This document shows, piece after piece, positions 1 through 5,411 of a stretch of DNA of 6,902 bases. The notes under the pieces were generated by a model. That model was not told the origin of the DNA. It did no database searches and saw nothing but the letters and a program-made list of their open reading frames with translations. The position numbers and the translations under genes were made by a program. The stretch lies in NCBI GenBank assembly GCA_900542615.1, contig UQOG01000104.1:1-6902 (forward strand), written 5' to 3'. Within the stretch, counting starts at the first letter, position 1, and each line of letters starts with the position of its first letter. The stretch is from an uncultured Eubacteriales bacterium. GTDB lineage: Bacteria > Bacillota > Clostridia > Christensenellales > CAG-138.

Positions 1-66
1 CTACGCGCGCCCGCCGCCCCCCCGCCCCCCGGCCTTTGCAAACCGTCCGAAGCGCTAGCAACGGCC

Positions 67-95
67 AAAATGGGGGCGCAGCGGATGCGCCCCCA
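67..95 (-). terminator. Intrinsic terminator of the deaminase gene
   Basis: A perfect 10-bp GC-rich inverted repeat, TGGGGGCGCA (71-80) and TGCGCCCCCA (86-95), encloses a 5-nt loop. Read on the minus strand it is followed by TTTT (70-67) and lies about 30 nt past the deaminase stop codon. The short T run makes it a moderate terminator. On the plus strand no T run follows, so it works for the leftward gene only. Confidence 0.8.
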
Positions 96-123
96 TAGAA
101 AACTCGCATAGACAGACTATATA

Positions 124-1359
124 TTATAGAAACAACTCCGTCTCCACCTTGGTCTGGGCCACTACCTTGCCCTTGCGGATCACATAGAGCCGCTCGGGGT
201 TGAGCCGGATGGCGTCCCGGGCGTCCTTGGCGTTGACCACCACCAGGTTGGCCTCGCAACCGGGCTCCAGGCCGTAGCCTTTGAGGCCCAGGATCTTGGC
301 CGCGTCATAGGTGATCATATCGTAGACCTTTTCGATCTCCGGAGGCAGGCTCATCTGGGCTGCATGGGCGGTCACATTGGCCACCTGGAGCATATCCGCG
401 CTGCCATAGGGATAGAAGGTATCCTTGATGCAGTCCTGGCCAAAGCTCACGTTCACGCCTGCCGCCAGCAATTCCTTCACCCGGGTGATGCCCCGGCGGA
501 TGGGCTGCTTATCCAGGCGGCCCTGGAGCATCAGATTGGTGACCGGGTTGGTGATGATGTTCATCTTGGCCCGGGCGACCTTTTCGATCACGTAGTTTGC
601 GTAGTGGTCGTCATAGGCGGCCAGGGCGCAGGTATGGCCGGCGGTGACCCTGCCTTCCCAACCCCGCTTGATGGCCTCGTCCGCCACCATTTCCAGGGTG
701 CGGTAGAAGGGATCGTCGGTCTCATCCACGTGCATATCGATATCCGCGTCGTATTTTTCCGCAATGTCAAAGCAGAGCTTTACATGGGCCAGGCTGTCCG
801 CCGGGGTTTTTTCATTGGCCGGCATACCGCCCACGATGGTGCAGCCGTTTTCCATGGCCTCGTACATCAGCTTATCGCAGCCCGGATCTTGGATGATGCC
901 CTCCTGGGGGAAGGCGATGATCTGAATATCCATCACATCCTTGAACTTTTCCTTCAGCTTGGCCACGCCGCTCAGGGGCTTGAGGCCGCCGATGGTATCC
1001 ACATCCACGTGGGTACGCATGAACAGGGTGCCGTTTTTCAGGGCCTTGTACACCACGTCGCTGGAGCGCTCCAACACGTCCTCGTCGGTATAGGTCTTTT
1101 TCTTGTCCCAGATGATCTCAATGGCTTCCTTCAAGGTGCCGGATTCGTTTTTGCGCACCACGTCGAAGATGTTCACCTTATCCAAATGGATATGGGGGTC
1201 GATGAGAGCCGGGGTCACCAGCGCCCCTCCTACGTCGATGACGCGCTCGGCCTGCTGGCCCACGTCCTTGCCCACCGCCTGGATCAGGCCGCCGTCGATG
1301 GCGATGTCCACCAGGGCTTCTTGGTTGCGAAGCTTCGCGTTCTTGATCAAGAGCTGCAT
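124..1359 (-). CDS. CodA-like amidohydrolase (cytosine/isoguanine deaminase family)
   Basis: This 411-residue cytosolic enzyme has the usual length of the bacterial cytosine deaminase branch of the amidohydrolase superfamily (COG0402), which removes an exocyclic amino group from a heterocycle by hydrolysis. Metal and catalytic residues are visible in order: HIH (H56, H58) in DPHIHLDK, Q152 in FPQEGI, H210 and E213 in DMHVDE, H242 in AGHTCA, and D309 in FGQDC. The blocks LQGRLD and RRGITRVKE match E. coli CodA closely. An N-terminal beta-sandwich strand (residues 1-50) and its C-terminal return (about 365-400, ending VIRKGKVVA) frame the TIM barrel. Position 310 is Cys, where CodA has Asp314, so the substrate may not be cytosine. 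The ATG at 1359 follows a GAGAGGAG ribosome binding site (1370-1377) at 10 nt. The gene stands alone, divergent from the hydroxylase operon, with its own promoter and terminator. Other deaminated rings (isoguanine, 5-methylcytosine, triazines) are possible. Confidence 0.9.
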   Translation of the reverse strand: MQLLIKNAKLRNQEALVDIAIDGGLIQAVGKDVGQQAERVIDVGGALVTPALIDPHIHLDKVNIFDVVRKNESGTLKEAIEIIWDKKKTYTDEDVLERSSDVVYKALKNGTLFMRTHVDVDTIGGLKPLSGVAKLKEKFKDVMDIQIIAFPQEGIIQDPGCDKLMYEAMENGCTIVGGMPANEKTPADSLAHVKLCFDIAEKYDADIDMHVDETDDPFYRTLEMVADEAIKRGWEGRVTAGHTCALAAYDDHYANYVIEKVARAKMNIITNPVTNLMLQGRLDKQPIRRGITRVKELLAAGVNVSFGQDCIKDTFYPYGSADMLQVANVTAHAAQMSLPPEIEKVYDMITYDAAKILGLKGYGLEPGCEANLVVVNAKDARDAIRLNPERLYVIRKGKVVAQTKVETELFL

Positions 1360-1369
1360 ACAGAATTGA

Positions 1370-1377
1370 CTCCTCTC
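1370..1377 (-). promoter_or_regulatory. Ribosome binding site of the deaminase gene
   Basis: On the minus strand GAGAGGAG lies 10 nt before the ATG at 1359. It supports this start; the reading frame upstream has no other well-placed start. Confidence 0.7.
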
Positions 1378-1417
1378 TATGATTTGTTTGTCCGTTAGAA
1401 TTGTAAACAGTTACGTA

Positions 1418-1452
1418 CCGGAGCCATCGGGGATTCCTGCCCGATGCCCCGG
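1418..1452 (-). promoter_or_regulatory. Hairpin in the 5' leader of the deaminase mRNA
   Basis: CATCGGG (1425-1431) pairs perfectly with CCCGATG (1440-1446) across an 8-nt loop. An outer CCGG/CCGG stem (1418-1421 with 1449-1452) is separated from it by a small asymmetric internal loop (3 and 2 nt). It lies inside the predicted untranslated leader of the leftward gene, about 60 nt before its start codon. No T run follows it, so it is not a simple terminator. It could be an RNA control element, an mRNA-stabilising stem or a DNA operator. I do not recognise it as a known riboswitch class. Confidence 0.5.
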
Positions 1453-1476
1453 CTGGCTGCCCGTCTGATTTCTTTG

Positions 1477-1505
1477 ATTTTAGCATACCGTTATCCTGAA
1501 ATCAA
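1477..1505 (-). promoter_or_regulatory. Predicted sigma-A promoter of the deaminase gene
   Basis: On the minus strand a -35 box TTGATT (1505-1500) is followed after 17 nt by TAAAAT (1482-1477), a 5/6 match to TATAAT. TGC directly before the -10 gives an extended -10 element, which can offset the weaker -35 (4/6). The predicted transcript starts near 1470, leaving a leader of about 110 nt that holds a hairpin (1418-1452). This is a motif call only. Confidence 0.6.
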
Positions 1506-1587
1506 TAGAATGAACGGGGTGTTTTTTCCGAAAGGCAGGCTTTTTTTTGTGTTCACAGAATTTTTTCTATTTTAACAGCCTTGCCTA
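1506..1587. promoter_or_regulatory. Shared divergent control region with short palindrome
   Basis: This AT-rich stretch lies between the back-to-back -35 boxes of the two predicted promoters. It contains T runs (1521-1526, 1541-1548, 1561-1566) that could act as an UP element for the rightward promoter. It also holds a small interrupted palindrome, TGTG-TT-CACA (1548-1557). A regulator binding here could control both units, but no regulator gene is in the window. The palindrome is short and may be chance. Confidence 0.3.
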
Positions 1588-1616
1588 TAGACACGGGGGA
1601 TGAAATTAGTTACAAT
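1588..1616 (+). promoter_or_regulatory. Predicted sigma-A promoter of the hydroxylase-permease operon
   Basis: TAGACA (1588-1593, 5/6 to TTGACA) and TACAAT (1611-1616, 5/6 to TATAAT) are separated by the optimal 17 nt, with T-rich DNA upstream. Transcription would start near 1623, about 70 nt before the TTG start at 1692. This placement argues against the longer open frame that begins at 1581, upstream of the -35 box. Confidence 0.65.
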
Positions 1617-1673
1617 AAATTTAGACATATCATTGGTCTGTGCATTTCCCGTTTTTCCATTCGACTGTTTTTT

Positions 1674-1683
1674 AAGGGGGAGG
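1674..1683 (+). promoter_or_regulatory. Ribosome binding site that sets the TTG start of the large subunit
   Basis: AAGGGGGAGG ends 8 nt before TTG at 1692. A second TTG two codons later (1698) is a possible alternative at 14 nt, a worse spacing. No ATG lies near the start of homology. Confidence 0.7.
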
Positions 1684-1691
1684 TTTTTGCT

Positions 1692-4016
1692 TTGGATTTG
1701 AATACCATCGGCACGCCGATCAGCGGTTCGTTTCATCGCATCGACGCCCAGGCCAAGGTGACCGGCCGGGCGGAATTTGGCGATGACCTGGTCCTGACGG
1801 ATATGTTGTATTGCAAGGGCGTCTATACCAAGTATGCCCATGCCAAGCTTCTTTGCGTACATACGGAAGAAGCGGAAAAAGCGCCGGGGGTCGTATGTGT
1901 GGTAACGGCTGCGGACATCCCGGGTGCGAAGCAATTTGGCGAACTGTATATCGACCAGTATCCCCTGGTATATGATAAAGCCCGGTTCCTGGGGGATGTA
2001 ATTGCCGTGGTAGCTGCCGAGACCCAAGCCCAGGCGGACGCGGCGGCCAAGTTGGTCACAGCGGAATATGAGGAACTGCCCGTATTAGGCACTCCAAAAG
2101 AGGCCATCAACAACGAGCAGGTCATCAATCCCGATTATCCCACCAACGTTTGCGGCGGCGTCCATGTGATCAAAGGGGATGCCAAAGCGGCCATGGAAAC
2201 CGCAGACGTGGTGGTAAGCAGCCATTATAGCACCGGCTTTGTGGAGCACGCCTATATCGAGCCGGAATCCGTCACCGTGATCCCCAGCCGGATGCGGCCG
2301 GAGCTGACGGTGTTGGGGTCCATCCAGGCTCCCTATAACCTGCGCATCACCCTGCACCGGATGCTGAACCTGCCCATGGCCCGGGTCACGGTGAAGCCCA
2401 GCATTGTGGGCGGCTCCTTTGGCGGCAAGATCGAAAGCGCCGAAGCCCTGGCGGTACGGGCGGGCCTGGTGGCCCTGAAAACCGGCCGGCCGGCCAAGTA
2501 CACCCTGACCCGGGAGGAATCCATCCAGGAAAGCTACAAGCGCCATCCCATCGACTTCGACGTGACCCTGGGCGCCAAATCCGACGGCACCCTGGTGGCC
2601 ATGCACGTGGAGGCTTTGGGGGACGCGGGCTGTTACATCAACATGTCCCCGCCGGTCATGTATAAGACCGCCACCCTGGGGCCCGGGCCTTATAAGGTTG
2701 ACCACGTGGATTATAACGCGGTGGCCGTGCTCACCAACAACCCCCATACCGGCTCCATGCGGGGCTTTGGCACCCCCCAAGCCATCTTCGCCCTGGAAAA
2801 TGCCATGGATGAGCTGGCCGCCAAGCTGGGCATGACCCCCACGGCGCTGCGGCGAAAAAACCTGCTGGGCAACGGGGACGTGAGCCCCTGCGGCCACAAG
2901 CTGGATTTTCACGAGGTCAGCATCCGCTCCGTCATGGAAAAGGCGGCAGAGGCTCTGGATTTCGACCGGAAGTATGAACAATATTCTAAGGAAAACCAAG
3001 ACCCCAACCGGCGGATCCGCCGGGGCGTGGGCATTTCGGTCTCCATGCGTGGCGCCAGCGTGGGCGCAGACGGCAATGGGTTCGACTATTCCCGCGCCCT
3101 CATCGAGGTGGAGGAGGACGGCAGCGTCCATGTGAACATCGGCCTGGTGGATCTGGGCCAGGGCTTGCGCACCTGCCAGGGCATGATGGCCGCGGACATG
3201 ATGGGCGTTACCTTCGACCGGATCACCATGGGGGAAACGGATACCTCCCGCTCCCCTTCCACCGGCGCCTGTATCGCTTCCCGGGGTACCTTTGTGGGGG
3301 GCGCAGCCATCAAGAGCGCCTGCGACCGGATCCACGCCATCATCGCCCAGGCGTTGCAGATCCACTATGGCAAATCCGTTTCCGACATCCAATTCAGCAA
3401 CAACCGGGTCACCTTTGGGGATGTGGATATCCCCTTTGAGGAGGCCATCCATATCTGCTATGGCCTGGGCATGACCCCCATGGCCGCCGGCGACAACCGG
3501 GTGCCCGTGCTAAACTGGGACGGCCATTTCGGCGAACCCTTTTACACCTACACCTATTCCTGCAACGCGGCGGAGGTGGAGGTGGATCTGGATACCGGCA
3601 GCGTCTATCTGGTGAAGATGGTAGGCTCTCACGATATGGGCCGCGCCATCAACCCCACCATGGCGGAAGGCCAGATCTACGGCGGCATGGCCATGGCCCT
3701 GGGCATGGCGGTGATGGAGGATCTGGGCCATAACCCCAAGACCTCCGCCATCAAAAACCTGAACCTGGAGAACTACCTGCTGCCCACCGTCATGGACTTT
3801 GGGGAGACCGTTCCCATCATTGACGCCCATCCCGATCCCCGCTCCGCGTCCGGCGGCCGCTCCCTGGGGGAACCCGCCACGGAAAACGGTGCGGCGGCCA
3901 TTGCCTGCGCCATCAACCACGCCCTAGGCAAGCCGGGCTGCATCCACCAGCTCCCCGCCGACTTGGACCGGGTATTCTTTGCTGCCAATCCCCCTGCGGG
4001 AAAAGAAGGGAGGTAA
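1692..4016 (+). CDS. Molybdopterin-binding (large) subunit of a xanthine dehydrogenase-family hydroxylase
   Basis: This 774-residue catalytic subunit carries the Mo-molybdopterin cofactor and hydroxylates a substrate carbon with water as the oxygen source. The N-terminal hammerhead domain (about 15-130) is followed by the two molybdopterin domains. Visible motifs, numbered from the TTG at 1692, are EHAYIEP (185-191), SIQAPY with Q212, GGSFGGK (240-246, F243), MRGFGTPQ (356-363, R357/F359), GQGL (489-492), TGACIASRGT (524-533) and GEPATE with the base Glu E727. By hand alignment bovine Glu802 corresponds to Ile247 and Arg880 to about Thr326, so xanthine is not a safe substrate call. The TTG start at 1692 is chosen because AAGGGGGAGG (1674-1683) sits 8 nt upstream and homology starts right after it (residues about 3-25). 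The open frame extends to another TTG at 1581, but that stretch is AT-rich, not family-like and contains the promoter. The TAA is 4 nt before the FAD-subunit gene. Alternatives are purine, nicotinate or another N-heterocycle hydroxylase. Confidence 0.92.
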   Translation: MDLNTIGTPISGSFHRIDAQAKVTGRAEFGDDLVLTDMLYCKGVYTKYAHAKLLCVHTEEAEKAPGVVCVVTAADIPGAKQFGELYIDQYPLVYDKARFLGDVIAVVAAETQAQADAAAKLVTAEYEELPVLGTPKEAINNEQVINPDYPTNVCGGVHVIKGDAKAAMETADVVVSSHYSTGFVEHAYIEPESVTVIPSRMRPELTVLGSIQAPYNLRITLHRMLNLPMARVTVKPSIVGGSFGGKIESAEALAVRAGLVALKTGRPAKYTLTREESIQESYKRHPIDFDVTLGAKSDGTLVAMHVEALGDAGCYINMSPPVMYKTATLGPGPYKVDHVDYNAVAVLTNNPHTGSMRGFGTPQAIFALENAMDELAAKLGMTPTALRRKNLLGNGDVSPCGHKLDFHEVSIRSVMEKAAEALDFDRKYEQYSKENQDPNRRIRRGVGISVSMRGASVGADGNGFDYSRALIEVEEDGSVHVNIGLVDLGQGLRTCQGMMAADMMGVTFDRITMGETDTSRSPSTGACIASRGTFVGGAAIKSACDRIHAIIAQALQIHYGKSVSDIQFSNNRVTFGDVDIPFEEAIHICYGLGMTPMAAGDNRVPVLNWDGHFGEPFYTYTYSCNAAEVEVDLDTGSVYLVKMVGSHDMGRAINPTMAEGQIYGGMAMALGMAVMEDLGHNPKTSAIKNLNLENYLLPTVMDFGETVPIIDAHPDPRSASGGRSLGEPATENGAAAIACAINHALGKPGCIHQLPADLDRVFFAANPPAGKEGR

Positions 4017-4020
4017 CCCC

Positions 4021-4890
4021 ATGCAGGTGCGTACTTATATCCGGCCGGCCAGCCTAGCGGACGCCCTCCACACCCTGGCCACCGTGGAAGAACCCATCGC
4101 CATCATCGCCGGGGGTACCGACGTGCTGGTCTACGCCCGGGAGGACGACCGCTATGCCAACAGCGCCCTCATCGACATCTACGGCCTGGCGGAAGAGCTG
4201 GGCCAGATCCGGGAGGAGGGGGACGACCTGATCATCGGCGCCCTGGCCACCCATGCGGCCATTTCCCAATCTCCCCTGGTGCTGCGCTATGCCCCTATCC
4301 TGGCGGACGCCTGCCGTTCCGTCGCCGCTCCCCAGGTCCGCAACCACGCCACCATTGCCGGCAACATCGCCAACGCTTCCCCAGCGGCGGATTCCCTGGG
4401 CGCCCTGGCGGTGCTTCGGGCCAAGGTAGGGGTCCAGAGCCCGGAGGGCCAGCGGGAGCTGGCCATGGATCAGATCATCGCCCGGCCCTATCGGAATAAC
4501 CTGGGGCCCCGGGACCTGATCACCCACATCCGCGTCCCCAAGCTGGAGGGCTACCGGCATATGTTTTATAAGCTGGGCCGCCGCAGGGCCCAATCCATTT
4601 CCCGCATGACCCTGGCCGCCTTGGTCAAGACGGATTGCCAGGGCGTGGTGGCGGATTTCCGCATCACCGTAGGCGCCACCTTCCCCCGGCCCATGGTTTT
4701 CCCGGACGTGGACGCCATGCTCATTGGGAAAAACCCCACCCAGGCGGACCTGGAAGCCGTGGCCAAGGCCCTGAGCGACAAGATCCCCGAGATCGCCGGC
4801 ATCCGGGCTTCCACCACCTATAAGCAGCCAGTATGTGAAAAGCTATGCCTGCGCATCCTCAACGATCTTCTGGGAGGTGACCAGCAATGA
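4021..4890 (+). CDS. FAD-binding (medium) subunit of the molybdenum hydroxylase
   Basis: This 289-residue subunit has the normal length for the CoxM/XdhB/HcrB-type FAD subunit, which passes electrons from the [2Fe-2S] clusters to an external acceptor. The N-terminus (RTYIRPASLADAL) is typical. The two FAD pyrophosphate loops are AGGTD (30-34) and TIAGNIANASPAAD (111-124). The C-terminal CO-dehydrogenase flavoprotein domain spans about 180-285 and ends in a family-like helix (TTYKQPVCEKLCLRIL). There is no extra Cys-rich insertion of the kind that carries a [4Fe-4S] cluster in 4-hydroxybenzoyl-CoA reductase beta subunits, so that family is unlikely. The ATG at 4021 is preferred over an in-frame upstream start at 3979 inside the previous gene, because GGGAGG (4008-4013) is 7 nt upstream and homology starts at once. 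Its TGA overlaps the next gene's ATG as ATGA, indicating translational coupling and fixed subunit ratios. Confidence 0.94.
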   Translation: MQVRTYIRPASLADALHTLATVEEPIAIIAGGTDVLVYAREDDRYANSALIDIYGLAEELGQIREEGDDLIIGALATHAAISQSPLVLRYAPILADACRSVAAPQVRNHATIAGNIANASPAADSLGALAVLRAKVGVQSPEGQRELAMDQIIARPYRNNLGPRDLITHIRVPKLEGYRHMFYKLGRRRAQSISRMTLAALVKTDCQGVVADFRITVGATFPRPMVFPDVDAMLIGKNPTQADLEAVAKALSDKIPEIAGIRASTTYKQPVCEKLCLRILNDLLGGDQQ

Positions 4891-5369
4891 GTCAAGTGCA
4901 GCTTCAATTCCGTCTTAACGGCAAGGACTATTCCATCCAGGCGGACCCCACCCAGCGTATGGTGGATCTCCTTCGTGAGAACCTCCATCTGACCGGTACC
5001 AAGGTGGGCTGCGGGGTGGGTGAATGCGGCGCCTGCACCGTGGTGCTCAACGGCGAGGCCGTCACCAGCTGCCTGGTGCTGGCCGGCCAGATGCAAGGGG
5101 CTGATATCCTCACCGTGGAGGGCCTCTCCGAGACCCAGATCGGCAGCATCCTACAGCAATGCTTTGTGGACGGGGACGCGGTCCAATGCGGCTTCTGCAC
5201 CCCCGGCTTCCTGATGAGCGCCTATGCCTTGCTGCTTCACAATCCCCATCCCACCCGGGAGGAGATCAAGGTGGCGGTCTCCGGCAACCTTTGCCGCTGC
5301 ACCGGCTATGTCCCCATCCTCAACGCCATTCAAGCCGCAGGCCTGCGCCTGGCGAAGGAAGAAAAGTAA
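4887..5369 (+). CDS. [2Fe-2S] (small) subunit of the molybdenum hydroxylase
   Basis: This 160-residue iron-sulfur subunit of the CoxS/XdhC/NdhS type relays electrons from the molybdenum site to FAD. The plant-type ferredoxin domain has the first cluster ligands as C42-x4-C47-x2-C50-x11-C62 (GCGVGECGAC...TSC). The helical second domain has C101-x2-C104-x31-C136-x-C138 (QCGFCTPG...NLCRCTGY). All eight cysteines are present, so both clusters should form. The GFCTPGF and LCRCTGY blocks are diagnostic for the family. The ATG overlaps the preceding TGA by an ATGA quadruplet and has GGGAGGTGA (4872-4880) as its ribosome binding site. There is no Tat or other signal peptide, so the complex is predicted to be cytoplasmic. 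A 42-nt gap separates it from the permease gene. Family assignment is near certain; the substrate of the complex is not given by this subunit. Confidence 0.96.
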   Translation: MSQVQLQFRLNGKDYSIQADPTQRMVDLLRENLHLTGTKVGCGVGECGACTVVLNGEAVTSCLVLAGQMQGADILTVEGLSETQIGSILQQCFVDGDAVQCGFCTPGFLMSAYALLLHNPHPTREEIKVAVSGNLCRCTGYVPILNAIQAAGLRLAKEEK

Positions 5370-5411
5370 TCCCAACAGCAACCTACAACATAGGATAGGT
5401 GGTGTGGTTTC

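Noticed and set aside
1..40. C-rich low-complexity stretch at the left edge
   Set aside because: It shows no repeat unit, coding signal or partner sequence in this window. It may be intergenic drift or a contig-edge effect, and nothing further can be supported.
108..129. Short AT-rich palindromes around the deaminase stop codon
   Set aside because: They have 4-5 bp arms in AT-rich DNA, as expected by chance, and no properly spaced promoter boxes were found on the plus strand.
364..1398. Long plus-strand open frame across the deaminase gene
   Set aside because: It is antisense to a clear CodA-family protein with all catalytic motifs. Its translation is rich in His, Gly and Val repeats typical of an antisense shadow of a GC-rich gene, and it has no family motif.
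1360..1691. Known purine, preQ1 or molybdenum-cofactor riboswitch in the divergent region
   Set aside because: I could not find the conserved three-way junction and loop sequences of purine riboswitches or the multi-helix pattern of the Moco motif in either leader. Only one hairpin (1418-1452) stands out.
2085..3452. 455-codon minus-strand open frame within the large-subunit gene
   Set aside because: It lies opposite strong molybdopterin-binding motifs. Its composition (many Gly, His, Asp, Val, Ala) fits the reverse of GC-rich codons, and no ribosome binding site or family feature was seen.
1692..5369. Aerobic CO dehydrogenase (CoxLMS) or 4-hydroxybenzoyl-CoA reductase
   Set aside because: The Cox active-site loop with its Cys (AYRCSFR type) is absent; the large subunit has MRGFGTPQ instead. 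The FAD subunit lacks the Cys-rich [4Fe-4S] insertion of the CoA reductase.
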